Origin: Shouchella miscanthi
Lineage (GTDB): Bacteria; Bacillota; Bacilli; Bacillales; Bacillaceae_D
NCBI RefSeq assembly: GCF_007725405.1
Contig: NZ_CP042163.1
Location: 3,038,001 to 3,102,000 of the forward strand
DNA: 64,000 nucleotides
Direction: 5' to 3'
The position numbers and the translations under genes were made by a program. A model generated the notes under the pieces. That model ran no database searches. It was not told where the DNA came from and saw nothing but the letters and a program-made list of their open reading frames with translations. Positions 1-8,810 of this stretch are shown here, in pieces; position 1 is the first letter of the stretch, and every line of letters begins with the position of its first letter.

Positions 1-1
1 A

Positions 2-205
2 GCAAAAAACTTGGATCTCTATGTATTAATTATTACAGACATCTTAGAAAACAATTCCACAGCTTTAGTCATTGGAGAGAAAACGGCTGTTTTTGAAGAA
101 GCCTTTAACACTTCCTTAACTCAACATATAGCGTCACTCCCTGGCGTTGTATCACGAAAAAAACAGGTTGTACCTCCGTTAACTGAAAGCTTTTTAAATA
201 AATAA
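2..205 (+). CDS. ppaC: Manganese-dependent inorganic pyrophosphatase, C-terminal end (partial)
   Basis: Only the last ~67 codons are present; the frame is open to the left window edge, so the gene starts outside. The C-terminal motif SRKKQVVPPLTE is typical of the DHHA2 domain of family II (Mn/Co-dependent) soluble pyrophosphatases, where this Arg-Lys-Lys loop binds pyrophosphate. The enzyme hydrolyses PPi to phosphate in the cytosol. The gene ends at TAA 203-205 and runs straight into a bidirectional terminator shared with the convergent ger operon. The catalytic DHH half cannot be judged. Confidence 0.85.
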   Translation, partial: AKNLDLYVLIITDILENNSTALVIGEKTAVFEEAFNTSLTQHIASLPGVVSRKKQVVPPLTESFLNK

Positions 206-234
206 GAGTAGGCGAATGCCTACTCTTATTTATT
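197..234. terminator. Bidirectional terminator between ppaC and the ger operon
   Basis: A perfect stem (201-213 with 218-230, loop GAAT) flanked by A-rich and T-rich tracts separates two convergent genes. The stop codon of the gerC-like gene lies in the right arm. Confidence 0.8.
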
Positions 235-1414
235 GTTGTTCTGATTTCGGAACACGGTCACGGTAGAATTCATATTCTCCAGTATGCTCAATGACAGCTC
301 TAACGGTAATGTTTCGGAGTGACGCCTCCGTTAATTCAAACGTCTGCTTCATCTGATTATAGCTTCTCACGTCACTTCGATAGAATTGATTTTCTAAGCT
401 ATATACATCCTTCTCATTATTCAGTCCAAGTAAATAGGTGTCTCTTACCTGTTTTTCAATCATCTTTTCCATCAATTGAAGAATCTCTTTTATTGTTCTT
501 GATGCGCCTAGGGTTTCATCTGGTGGAAAATCTAAAAGCGAAGCATGTACATCTATATGAACATCAAAAAAGACTTCTCCATTAATCACTTCTGAATGAA
601 TACGATTTTTAGGACGAATAATATTCAATGCAGCAATGGTTTTACCGTCTTCTTCAATTTGAAGTGGGCTATTTTCAGTCTGGTTATTTAGCCAGCGCAA
701 GCCCGCAAGCTGAAGATCGGTAAACAACTTTGGCTCACTATCGCCTTTTAATAAAATCGCTCCATCAGACGACATGGCATCCTTTTTCTTGTTATTATTG
801 TCCTTTAATTCCTTTTTATTTATCCCTACCCTCGGTAACACAACAATGCGCCCTTTCTCCGCATAGTTTCGCATTAGCTGGTGCAACGTAATGGGTTCAA
901 TGAACGCTCGCTCTTTATAGACCGTATCTGGGTTAAACAGCTCAGTATGAACAATATCGCCATACATATTCGTCAATAGCAAGATTTCCTCTAGGCTCTC
1001 AGCTGTTCCAAAAACCCAAGGTGTTGTTCGGACTTGATGAAAGCGATACAATCCTTCATTAATCTCAATAATTGGTTCATGTTCTAGTGCTTTCATGCTG
1101 TAAACCAATACATTTACATGTCCCCAATGAAGCATTTGATTTGATTTGGAACTGAAGTTTTCGAGCGCCATCAGGATTGTTTCCCCCCGTGCTTCTGCTA
1201 CCCATGCGCCTGAATCTACCTCACTCATTCCTTCTTGACTCACTGACAAATGGCTAAAATCAATGGATTGTGCATAAATGATATACTCATCTTCTTCTGA
1301 ATCATAATCTATCCCTAGAGCTGTTACATACTGGATATCTTGAAGATCGAATGAATCCCAGCAACCACTTAAACCAATTGCTGCTAATGTTAAGACAATC
1401 ATCATTCTTTTCAC
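230..1414 (-). CDS. Ger(x)C family spore germination lipoprotein
   Basis: Third gene of a ger germinant-receptor operon. The 394-residue product begins with a short basic signal peptide and a lipobox ending LSGC (Cys at about residue 18), followed by WDSFDLQDIQYV, which resembles the mature N-terminus of GerAC/GerKC proteins. Family members are anchored to the outer face of the spore inner membrane and are needed for receptor function. GTG start at 1414 has AAGGAGG eight bases upstream and overlaps the end of the A subunit by 4 bp, indicating translational coupling. Which germinant is sensed cannot be told. Confidence 0.9.
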   Translation of the reverse strand: MKRMMIVLTLAAIGLSGCWDSFDLQDIQYVTALGIDYDSEEDEYIIYAQSIDFSHLSVSQEGMSEVDSGAWVAEARGETILMALENFSSKSNQMLHWGHVNVLVYSMKALEHEPIIEINEGLYRFHQVRTTPWVFGTAESLEEILLLTNMYGDIVHTELFNPDTVYKERAFIEPITLHQLMRNYAEKGRIVVLPRVGINKKELKDNNNKKKDAMSSDGAILLKGDSEPKLFTDLQLAGLRWLNNQTENSPLQIEEDGKTIAALNIIRPKNRIHSEVINGEVFFDVHIDVHASLLDFPPDETLGASRTIKEILQLMEKMIEKQVRDTYLLGLNNEKDVYSLENQFYRSDVRSYNQMKQTFELTEASLRNITVRAVIEHTGEYEFYRDRVPKSEQQ

Positions 1415-2868
1415 CGAAATTTCCTCCTTGTAGAGTCAACCGCTTTTAGATTGGCCGGCCTACGTTTCCGCCACTTCCACGGCTTTACAAAGACTCCGGA
1501 AATAAAATCTCTTTTGTTGAAAGGCGATAACGGCGATAAATACGGTAAACCAAATGACTCTAAACTTGCTAAGTAAACAATGATTGAAATCACAGCAATA
1601 CAAAAACCAAACATACCTAAGAAGGCTGACAACATCAAAACATAAATCCGAATGAGTGATACGGTTCCTGACAATACTTGGCTCGTTATTGCAAACGTAG
1701 ATACTACGGTTAATCCTACAACCACCAACATTGTAGGTGATGTCAATCCTGCTCGAATGGCAGCATCTCCAATTATAAGACCACCAACGACAGCTAATGT
1801 TTGACCAACAGATTTTGGTAACGTGGTCCCAGCTTCCCTAAATAATTCAAATAAAGCAATCATGAGAAAAATTTCCAAAACAGAAGATAAAGGTAAGCCT
1901 AATCGAGAGACATAAATTGTAGCTAAAAAAGGGAGAGGGAGTTGATCAACATGAAATGTATTTAATGCAATCCACAGTCCCGGAAGAAAAAGCGCAAGTA
2001 GTAATCCAGTCATTCGTAAAAGCCGCTGAAAACCAACAGAAATGAATGAGTTATGTAAATCCTCGGCTGTCTTCAATAAAAACATTAAATTAACAGGTGC
2101 AATAATTCCACCTGGAGAACCATCGATCAATATAGCCACGCGCCCATTGTCCAAACAGGAAGAAATAAAGTCTGGTCGACTTGAATAGACCGTTAACGGA
2201 AAAAACGTAAATTTTGTGTTCGTTAATCGTTCCTCTACTTCAGCTAAACTTAAAACAGCATCAGTATCAATTGCTTCAATTTGTTTTCTTACTTCATTTA
2301 GTATCTCATCACGCACAATATCTTTCATATAAAGAAGGGATAGTTGCACTTGTCCCCTTTTACCAACTATATAGGATTCGTTAACGAGGGAACTAGTACG
2401 AAGTCGCTTACGAACAAGTGCAATGTTCTCTTCAACATCTTCGGTAAAACCATCTCGTGGGCCTCGAAAAGAAATTTCTGTGTTTGATTCCTCTGGTTTT
2501 CTTTTTGGAAATTGGGGTAATTCAATTTCAATAAACTGTTTATCCTGCTGATCATAAAAAAGAATATAACCTGAAAAAATTCGTTGTATGACGTCTTCTT
2601 CATTCGCATCTGCAGCAACCTTTTTCGCTTGGAGATGATGAATGGCTGAAGCATGTTGAAAAAAATCAGTGTCCGCTTGCTCAAACACCCTATACATAAG
2701 AGGAATTGTTTCAGTGTTCAATGCCTTAACATCCACAATAGAATGACAGTAAATCACCTCAACCTCATAGGGAGGCTGCTCACGAAATACAATTCGTTCT
2801 ACAACAATATCGTCATTAATCGCTAGCTTTTGTTTAATTGAATCAAAGGAAAGTTTAGAAGGATACAT
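1411..2868 (-). CDS. GerA-type spore germination protein, A subunit
   Basis: The 485-residue protein has a soluble N-terminal half (about 1-250) containing the conserved stretch SFRGPRDGFTEDVEENIALVR (residues ~133-153) and a C-terminal half with about five to six membrane helices, the layout of GerAA/GerKA/SpoVAF proteins. A subunits assemble into the germinant-gated channel of the spore inner membrane. AAGGAGG lies about ten bases before ATG 2866-2868. It overlaps the end of the B-subunit gene by 14 bp and the C-subunit gene by 4 bp. B-A-C gene order differs from the usual A-B-C. Confidence 0.92.
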   Translation of the reverse strand: MYPSKLSFDSIKQKLAINDDIVVERIVFREQPPYEVEVIYCHSIVDVKALNTETIPLMYRVFEQADTDFFQHASAIHHLQAKKVAADANEEDVIQRIFSGYILFYDQQDKQFIEIELPQFPKRKPEESNTEISFRGPRDGFTEDVEENIALVRKRLRTSSLVNESYIVGKRGQVQLSLLYMKDIVRDEILNEVRKQIEAIDTDAVLSLAEVEERLTNTKFTFFPLTVYSSRPDFISSCLDNGRVAILIDGSPGGIIAPVNLMFLLKTAEDLHNSFISVGFQRLLRMTGLLLALFLPGLWIALNTFHVDQLPLPFLATIYVSRLGLPLSSVLEIFLMIALFELFREAGTTLPKSVGQTLAVVGGLIIGDAAIRAGLTSPTMLVVVGLTVVSTFAITSQVLSGTVSLIRIYVLMLSAFLGMFGFCIAVISIIVYLASLESFGLPYLSPLSPFNKRDFISGVFVKPWKWRKRRPANLKAVDSTRRKFR

Positions 2869-3958
2869 GATCTTGGTTCCTCCTTTTTTTAGGTTTTTTC
2901 ACCTTTTTAAAACTTACTAACCAGAGCCAGATCAGGACAATAACTGCAAACAAAAGTGAAAATGGCATATAAAAACGGCTCAAGTAAACGGAAAAAACAG
3001 GTTCATCTAAAGGGATGAAAATGGTCAGCCATAGTAAAACACATAGTGTCGCAATCGTTATGAATCGAGCTTTAGGCGATTCCTTCCCTAACAAATCGGC
3101 AGCAATATACAAGGCAACTGCTTGTCTTGTAAAAGCACCGGCTAGCCATTGAAAAATTGAAAAAAAGTCTAGCCTCGTTAAATATTTTCCAAGCTCTAAA
3201 ATTCTCCACTGTGAAAAAGCAGGATACTTCATTCGCTGCGCTTCTTCAATTCCAAAAATCGTAATTGCCCCTACAAGTGGGCCTAACGCAAGACCAAATA
3301 ATAAGAAAGCAACGATATATAAGTGCGATTTTTTTAATTTTGTGCGCGCACGATGTTGAACGAAAAGAAGAAAAATTAGTTCGGCAAAACCACACGCTGC
3401 GAGGAACGCACTTAAAAACGTTTCAGTATAGCCATTTTCAAACAGTGGGACTAAGAGCGAATAATCCTTTTCTTTTAGATTCCCTATCCCTACTAAAAAA
3501 CCGAATGAAACAACGATTGGTAGTAAAATTCCTGCAGTAAACGCTATCGTTCGAATCCCACAATAAGCAGCAACTCCGCAAAGCAATAAATAGGGGAGGG
3601 CTAAAACAGGATTCGGTGTTAAAAGTAAGTATGTACTGGTTGTCCAACTGATGGTTGAATACAAAGTTGTATAACTAAACACGGTTAAATAGAGGAACAG
3701 TAAGAAACCAAAAAGAAATGCGCTCACTTTTGTTGAACGAGCACTAACGAAATCCATAATATGTTCTTGCTTTGTTTTTTTGCTTATAAAGACGATAATG
3801 GGTATCCAAAAAATTAAGAATAATATGGAAACCAATACACCTACCCACGAATCTTTTTCACCAAACTGTAAAAGAATTGGCATCATGATAACGTGATTCA
3901 TTAATCCACTTGAGAGCAATATTAACGGAAACAGTTGAAACATCGTAACAGATCGCAA
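2855..3958 (-). CDS. GerB-type spore germination transporter-like subunit (GerAB/ArcD/ProY family)
   Basis: First gene of the ger operon. The protein (~367 residues) is almost entirely membrane helices (about ten), as in the APC-superfamily GerAB subunits that bind small germinants. The longest frame starts with GTG at 3967, but GAGG sits directly against it; TTG at 3956-3958 has GAGG eight bases upstream and is preferred. The C-terminus is short and basic (KKVKKPKKRR). A sigma-G-like promoter lies 30-60 bp upstream, so the operon is probably transcribed in the forespore. Ligand unknown. Confidence 0.85.
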   Translation of the reverse strand: MRSVTMFQLFPLILLSSGLMNHVIMMPILLQFGEKDSWVGVLVSILFLIFWIPIIVFISKKTKQEHIMDFVSARSTKVSAFLFGFLLFLYLTVFSYTTLYSTISWTTSTYLLLTPNPVLALPYLLLCGVAAYCGIRTIAFTAGILLPIVVSFGFLVGIGNLKEKDYSLLVPLFENGYTETFLSAFLAACGFAELIFLLFVQHRARTKLKKSHLYIVAFLLFGLALGPLVGAITIFGIEEAQRMKYPAFSQWRILELGKYLTRLDFFSIFQWLAGAFTRQAVALYIAADLLGKESPKARFITIATLCVLLWLTIFIPLDEPVFSVYLSRFYMPFSLLFAVIVLIWLWLVSFKKVKKPKKRRNQDHVSF

Positions 3959-3990
3959 TTCTTTCACCTCATTTTAGTGGACTGTACCGT

Positions 3991-4019
3991 TATCATTCCA
4001 GAGTTGAATGAATTTATTC
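3991..4019 (-). promoter_or_regulatory. Putative sigma-G promoter of the ger operon
   Basis: On the minus strand GAATA (4015-4019) is followed after 17 bases by AATGATA (3991-3997). This matches the forespore sigma-G consensus GHATR-N17/18-CATNHTA at all but one position, and places the transcript start just before the B-subunit ribosome-binding site. Confidence 0.6.
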
Positions 4020-4025
4020 AACTAC

Positions 4026-4062
4026 AAAAAAGCTCGCATTCATAAAAGAATGCGAGCTTTTC
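4026..4062 (-). terminator. Terminator after the GntP permease gene
   Basis: A 14-bp stem (4028-4041 with 4048-4061, loop ATAAAA) follows the permease stop codon and ends in a T tract on the minus strand. Confidence 0.85.
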
Positions 4063-4065
4063 CTT

Positions 4066-5433
4066 CTAAAAGAAGAAATCAGCAATGATAAGCATGATTA
4101 GTGAAACAAACCAAGCAATTGTTGTTGGAACCGACCAAACAAGAATTTGTTCTTTTGCTTGTTTTATGCCAATTGTCCGGTTCACAACCCAGAAAAGACT
4201 ATCATTAAAATAAGAGAAAAACAGTGAGCCTAGCGCAGCTGCTTGAGCTGCCAATATCATGTTTACATCCATCCCTGCTAGAATAGGGGCTGTTATCGAT
4301 GCAGCTGTAATCATCGCAACAGTTCCGCTACCTTGAATAAAGCGGACTAGTGTAGCAACAACAAATGGTAATAAAATCGCCGGAATTCCTGTATTTACGA
4401 CAATTTCTGCAATATGGTCGCCAACACCCGTTGAACGAAGGACGAAGCCTAATGCACCACCTGCACCAGTAACAAGTAACACAATACCTGCTTGCTTAAT
4501 CCCTTCCTCCATTCGATCGAGTGCTTCTGAACGCTGAACGTGTCCAAATAGTCCATAAATCGCTAGTAATACACCAATTCCTACTGCAATGACAGGTGAT
4601 CCAAAGAACTGTACATATTCAACCCACATACCACTTACGTCCATAGCGGCAGTCGTCGTGTTTAAAAAGATTAAGAAAACCGGTACAAAAATGGGTAAAG
4701 CTGATCGTAACAATGACGGTAAATCTTTATTCTCTTTTTCTTCAATCCAATCTTCAATTGTCACTTCCTTTTCAGGACGAATCCAATCCATTCCATCTTC
4801 ACTTGGAATTTGGTAAATTCGCTTTCCTAACCATTTCGCATAGAGTACCATCGCAATAACGATCGGAATGGCGAACAGCATACCTGTAATAATCATCCAA
4901 CCAATATCAATATCAAAGATTCCAGCTACGCCTAATGGACCGGGTGTCGGGGGAACCGCACTGTGGATAACAACCGCACCACCAGCTAATGCAACAGCCA
5001 GCGTTACGATAGAGCGCCCTGTTTTCTTTGATAACGCTTTCGCAAGTGGACTTAAAATGATGAATGCCGAGTCAACAAAAATTGGGATAGACACAATATA
5101 GCCAGTGAGAGCCATCGCCCACTCTTCTTTTCGTCTTCCTAGCCACTTTACGACGGTGTAAGCTAACCGTTCAGCTGCTCCTGAAACTTCTAAAATACGT
5201 CCCATCATAACACCGAAACCGATGACAATCGCGATGGAGCCTAACGTATTTCCAAAACCTTGTGTGATGGCGTCTACAACGGCAGTTGGTGTCATACCGC
5301 CAACTAATCCAGTGATCGATGCCGCAATAATTAGTGCTAAAAACACGTGAACCTTTGTTTTCACAACCAAAAAGATTAAAACGATAATTGCAATGACAAG
5401 ACCTAGTATCATTTGTGTACCAGATACGTCCAT
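4066..5433 (-). CDS. GntP family sugar-acid permease
   Basis: The ~455-residue protein has about 12 membrane helices and motifs of the GntP family (gluconate/hydroxy-acid:H+ symporters), including GGAVVIHSAVPPTPGPLGVA near residue 150 and a conserved C-terminal AAQAAALGSLFFSYFNDSLFW segment. It is the fourth gene of a DeoR-kinase-PdxA2-permease cluster, so it most likely imports the acid sugar (D-threonate, erythronate or similar) that the two enzymes process. TTG at 5448 opens the longest frame, but ATG 5431-5433 has GGAGGA at correct spacing. A cre-like site lies just upstream. Confidence 0.88.
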   Translation of the reverse strand: MDVSGTQMILGLVIAIIVLIFLVVKTKVHVFLALIIAASITGLVGGMTPTAVVDAITQGFGNTLGSIAIVIGFGVMMGRILEVSGAAERLAYTVVKWLGRRKEEWAMALTGYIVSIPIFVDSAFIILSPLAKALSKKTGRSIVTLAVALAGGAVVIHSAVPPTPGPLGVAGIFDIDIGWMIITGMLFAIPIVIAMVLYAKWLGKRIYQIPSEDGMDWIRPEKEVTIEDWIEEKENKDLPSLLRSALPIFVPVFLIFLNTTTAAMDVSGMWVEYVQFFGSPVIAVGIGVLLAIYGLFGHVQRSEALDRMEEGIKQAGIVLLVTGAGGALGFVLRSTGVGDHIAEIVVNTGIPAILLPFVVATLVRFIQGSGTVAMITAASITAPILAGMDVNMILAAQAAALGSLFFSYFNDSLFWVVNRTIGIKQAKEQILVWSVPTTIAWFVSLIMLIIADFFF

Positions 5434-5452
5434 TTTTCTGTCCTCCAATACG

Positions 5453-5466
5453 CGTAAGCGCTTTAA
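5453..5466. promoter_or_regulatory. Putative catabolite-responsive element (cre)
   Basis: CGTAAGCGCTTTAA matches the CcpA-binding consensus TGWAANCGNTNWCA at 12 of 14 positions. It sits 20 bp before the permease start codon, between pdxA2 and the permease gene, which would allow glucose repression of transport. Confidence 0.5.
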
Positions 5467-5520
5467 TTGTTACTAATTTGTGTGAAGGGCTCGTTACAGC
5501 CCTTCACGATAACTCTTCTT

Positions 5521-6513
5521 TTATTTCCCTACAAAATGTGGCGCGTATTTTGCAGCTAATTTAATGGATTCTTCCATAGAGACAGAGCTTGCAATACCTT
5601 GCCCAGCAATATCAAAAGCGGTTCCATGATCAACGGATGTTCTAAGGAACGGTAGACCGTTTGTGATGGAAATAGTACGGTGGAAGTCTGTCATTTTTGC
5701 TGCAATATGCCCTTGATCATGATAAAGAGAAAGAACTGCATCATAACGTCCATTTAAGGCTTGGAAGAATACAGAGTCAGCCGGTACCGGACCAACGGCA
5801 TCAATCCCGCTCTCTTTCGCAAGCTCAATGCCAGGTTTAATCTCATCCATTTCTTCCGTACCAAAAAGTCCATTTTCTCCGCTATGTGGGTTCAATCCCG
5901 CTACAGCAAACTTACGATTTTCTACGCCCAACTGTTGCAGCGCAGCGTCGCAACGAACAAGATAATCATGTACGCGCTCTTTTGTCATTTGTCCAATGGC
6001 ATCTTTTAAAGATAAATGACGAGTTAAGAAAAAGATTCGCATGTTGCGCACTTCGAACATCGTTAAAGGATCATCAATGTCGGCAATACCGGCTAACATT
6101 TCAGTATGACCAATGTAAGGAACCTTTGCTGCTTTTAAAGATTCTTTATTTATAGGTGCTGTTGCCATTGCTTGAGCTTCATTGGATTGACACAGTTCAG
6201 CTGCGTGCTTAATGTATTGAAAAGCGGCCTCACCATTCGCTGCATTTACTTGACCGAACTCATATTCTGGTAAATCAGGAAAATCAATGATATCGACAGT
6301 CCCAAACTCACCCTTTGCTTCTCTTGGCTTTTCAATCTTATTTAATGTGAAATTAACTTCTTTTACTGAAAATAAGTTTTCTAATACTCTTGCATTCCCT
6401 ATAACAACTGGTGTGCATAAATCATAAATCTCTTTTTTATTTAAAGAACCTAGAGTAATTTCTGGTCCAATTCCTGCTGGGTCTCCCATTGTAATGGCAA
6501 TAACTGGTTTCAT
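5521..6513 (-). CDS. pdxA2: PdxA2-type 4-phospho-D-threonate/erythronate dehydrogenase
   Basis: 330 residues with the PdxA family start (AITMGDPAGIGPEI), metal-binding histidines in YIGHTEMLAG and SLYHDQGHIAAK, and the C-terminal TSVDHGTAFDIAGQG motif. PdxA enzymes oxidise and decarboxylate 4-phosphohydroxy-L-threonine in B6 synthesis, but PdxA2 paralogues next to a DUF1537 kinase act on 4-phospho-D-threonate or erythronate to give dihydroxyacetone phosphate and CO2. B. subtilis-type bacteria make B6 by PdxST, which also favours the catabolic role. ATG 6511-6513 has AGGAGG nine bases away; the upstream ATG has none. It follows the kinase stop directly. Confidence 0.85.
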   Translation of the reverse strand: MKPVIAITMGDPAGIGPEITLGSLNKKEIYDLCTPVVIGNARVLENLFSVKEVNFTLNKIEKPREAKGEFGTVDIIDFPDLPEYEFGQVNAANGEAAFQYIKHAAELCQSNEAQAMATAPINKESLKAAKVPYIGHTEMLAGIADIDDPLTMFEVRNMRIFFLTRHLSLKDAIGQMTKERVHDYLVRCDAALQQLGVENRKFAVAGLNPHSGENGLFGTEEMDEIKPGIELAKESGIDAVGPVPADSVFFQALNGRYDAVLSLYHDQGHIAAKMTDFHRTISITNGLPFLRTSVDHGTAFDIAGQGIASSVSMEESIKLAAKYAPHFVGK

Positions 6514-6518
6514 TCTCA

Positions 6519-7817
6519 TCATCCTCCTATTTTTGTTGACGCTTGATCAATAAACTTTACACATTCATAAATGGCTTTCTTATCGCCAATTAATCCACCT
6601 TTTGTCACAACAGGTAATCCGTCGAAATAGCCCCCATCAAAGGTGCCATATGCTGCTAACGGCATCACTTCATCCTTTAATGCAATGCCATTTGCCCGTC
6701 CTAAAGCACAAACCGAAGCGGTTACATCTCCGCCACTTGTAAAACAGCCTGCGTATGACATTTGCTCTTGTGTAAGCAGTTTTCGACTAATCGTCGCTAA
6801 CCCATCGGTAATACGCTTGGCAAGGGCATCTGCACTTTTTCCTTCTACAAGTGCCTTTTCTTTTAAAGGAACAAGCTTCTGCCCGCTTTTATGAGTTGTT
6901 ACAATCAGAATTCGGTCTACCTTCGATTGCTCTAGCGCCGCATGTGTTGCACGTTCTACTTCTTCATCCCATGTCTCGGTGTAACTCGCAAGCTTTTCTG
7001 GATCAACATAAACAGGGGTTGATCCTGTTTTGTCGATTAAATAAGACAACTGCTCCCCAGTTAAACTTGTTGCGCTCCCTACAGAAACAAGAATCGTGCC
7101 ATTTTGCTGTTCTTTTTGAACCATTGCCCGCGCGTAATTCGCCGTTAATGGTCCCGGATCTGCACAAAGAATGGTTCTTTTCAATAACGTTAATGCGTTA
7201 GCCACTTTCTCAACCTGCTCGGTCGTCATCGCATCAACAACCATCACTCGTTTACCTTTGTTTATTTCCTGTTGTAAGCTGTTGCAAATGTCTGATTCCG
7301 CTTTCATTACTGTACTCAAGGGCACAAAACCAACTTGATGAATCGTTTGTTCCGCAAGTAAATCTGGTATAAAGGATTCAGTAATCGGAGCAATTGGATC
7401 TTTTGACACATAGGTTTCTTGCAATGGCACACCATCTAATAAAAGATACCCACCTGCCATTGTTCTTCCTGATTCCGGAAATGACGGCATCACGACGCTG
7501 ATGGCGTCTTCTGGCATTAATGCGAGCATTTCATCAATCTCGATGCCAATGTTTCCACGGAATGTACTATCAATTCGCTTCGTGAAAATATCTGCTCCCC
7601 ATGCTAACAACTCATTCATTGCCCGACTGACACGTTGTTTTGCAATTGGTTGATCAATATAACGACTATCCGTATCCATTACCACGGCATCGAAATAACT
7701 ATTAGCTGGTAAGCTTGCACTATGAACAATCGTCGTCGCTTGAAAGCCTTGCTTTACTAGCTTGACACCGGATGCATTAGCGCCAGTTAAATCGTCTGCG
7801 ATTACGCCAACCTTCAT
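6519..7817 (-). CDS. dtnK: Four-carbon acid sugar kinase (DUF1537; DtnK/OtnK type)
   Basis: 432 residues with an N-terminal sugar-binding domain (GVIADDLTGANASGV, TKRIDSTFRGNIG) and a C-terminal nucleotide-binding domain (FTSGGDVTASV near residue 370, then a glycine-rich KGGLIGD end). The family phosphorylates the 4-hydroxyl of D-threonate, D-erythronate or related acids with ATP. With the adjacent PdxA2 gene it makes a two-step route to dihydroxyacetone phosphate. It lies 20 bp after the DeoR regulator and its stop codon overlaps the pdxA2 ribosome-binding site. D-threonate is favoured from the PdxA2 partner, but specificity cannot be fixed by reading. Confidence 0.85.
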   Translation of the reverse strand: MKVGVIADDLTGANASGVKLVKQGFQATTIVHSASLPANSYFDAVVMDTDSRYIDQPIAKQRVSRAMNELLAWGADIFTKRIDSTFRGNIGIEIDEMLALMPEDAISVVMPSFPESGRTMAGGYLLLDGVPLQETYVSKDPIAPITESFIPDLLAEQTIHQVGFVPLSTVMKAESDICNSLQQEINKGKRVMVVDAMTTEQVEKVANALTLLKRTILCADPGPLTANYARAMVQKEQQNGTILVSVGSATSLTGEQLSYLIDKTGSTPVYVDPEKLASYTETWDEEVERATHAALEQSKVDRILIVTTHKSGQKLVPLKEKALVEGKSADALAKRITDGLATISRKLLTQEQMSYAGCFTSGGDVTASVCALGRANGIALKDEVMPLAAYGTFDGGYFDGLPVVTKGGLIGDKKAIYECVKFIDQASTKIGG

Positions 7818-7837
7818 GTCGCTCGAACCCCTTTCTT

Positions 7838-8605
7838 CTACTCTACTAAGTCAACTTGAATAACATTTTCATGATAGTGCTCAAGTCCATTCAACGATTG
7901 ATCTTTATTTGTAATAATGCCTTCTACTTTATTAAGTTCACTCACATGTGCAAATGACTTCTGTTCAAACTTACTTGAATCACAAAGCAACCACGTCTCT
8001 CGTGCCGCTTCAATCATTAATTGCTTCATTCTCGCTTTTTCTAGCGTCGGTGCCATAACGCCTAACGCTGCGTGTACCGCGTGAGCACCAAGTAAAAACA
8101 AATCAACGTGGATGGATTCAATTAGCGCTTGCGCTTGACTACCGTAAAGAGCGCCAACATCTGCTTGTACTTCACCGCCGGTCACAATGCACGTTACGGA
8201 AGAGTGTACGAGTTCAGCCGCAATCTTAATGTCATTTGTCACCACCGTTAAATCAGCTCGGTCTTTAATTAATCGCGCTACTTCAAGTGTCGTCGTACCT
8301 GAATCCAAGAGAATGGTTGAATTTGGTGCAATTAGCGCAATTGCTCTTTGTGCTATTTTTCTTTTTGCTTGCAGTTGTTCTACTTCTTTTCTGGCATAAG
8401 GTGTTTCTCGAATTAACGCTTTTTGTGGTACTGCTCCACCAGGTGTACGAATGACTTGATTTTCAGCCTCTAACTGGCTTAAATCTCTCCGAATCGTCAT
8501 TTGTGACACTTGAAGCTGCTCTGCAAGCTCGTCTATTTCTACTTTTCCTTGTTCATCTACAAATTGTTTTATAAATGCTTTTCTTTCTTTCGCTTTCATG
8601 TTCAT
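7838..8605 (-). CDS. DeoR family transcriptional regulator of the acid-sugar cassette
   Basis: 255 residues: N-terminal DeoR winged helix (about 8-60, with VSQMTIRRDLSQLE) and a C-terminal DeoRC sensor domain (NSTILLDSGTTTLEVA at about 95-110) that binds phosphosugars in this family. It heads the cluster and is likely cotranscribed with the kinase, pdxA2 and permease genes; phosphorylated intermediates of the pathway are the natural effectors. ATG 8603-8605 is preceded by AAAGGTG. An 18-bp direct repeat and a promoter-like sequence upstream suggest autoregulation. Confidence 0.88.
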   Translation of the reverse strand: MNMKAKERKAFIKQFVDEQGKVEIDELAEQLQVSQMTIRRDLSQLEAENQVIRTPGGAVPQKALIRETPYARKEVEQLQAKRKIAQRAIALIAPNSTILLDSGTTTLEVARLIKDRADLTVVTNDIKIAAELVHSSVTCIVTGGEVQADVGALYGSQAQALIESIHVDLFLLGAHAVHAALGVMAPTLEKARMKQLMIEAARETWLLCDSSKFEQKSFAHVSELNKVEGIITNKDQSLNGLEHYHENVIQVDLVE

Positions 8606-8625
8606 TTATAACACCTTTCATTGTT

Positions 8626-8654
8626 AATTTAAAACATATTTCGACATATGTCAA
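8626..8654 (-). promoter_or_regulatory. Putative sigma-A promoter of the DeoR-dtnK-pdxA2 operon
   Basis: Minus strand TTGACA (8649-8654), 17-base spacer, TAAATT (8626-8631). The -35 overlaps a 10-bp palindrome GACATATGTC (8643-8652). Confidence 0.55.
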
Positions 8655-8661
8655 CATAATT

Positions 8662-8730
8662 ATGTTTATTTTTATCAATAACATGTGATTTATTTTCACA
8701 AAAGACGTTAGAATGTTTATTTTTATCAAT
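8662..8730. repeat. Two copies of an 18-bp direct repeat upstream of the DeoR gene (candidate operators)
   Basis: ATGTTTATTTTTATCAAT occurs identically at 8662-8679 and 8713-8730, 51 bp apart, just upstream of the operon promoter. The spacing is close to five helical turns, which would put both copies on the same face of the DNA. This is a plausible operator pair for the DeoR regulator. Confidence 0.6.
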
Positions 8731-8770
8731 TTAAGTATAGCAGAGAACAGAAAGAATATCATAGGTGCAT

Positions 8771-8806
8771 AAAAAAAGTACTTTCTTTAAAGAAAGTACT
8801 TTTTTT
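8771..8806. terminator. Bidirectional terminator next to tRNA-Ala
   Basis: Perfect self-complementary stretch, A-run, AAGTACTTTCTTTAAAGAAAGTACTT, T-run. It ends the tRNA transcript on the minus strand. Confidence 0.85.
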
Positions 8807-8810
8807 AACA

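Noticed and set aside
2367-2684. 105-codon frame within the ger A-subunit gene
   Set aside because: Same-strand out-of-frame shadow; the A-subunit frame here carries family motifs.
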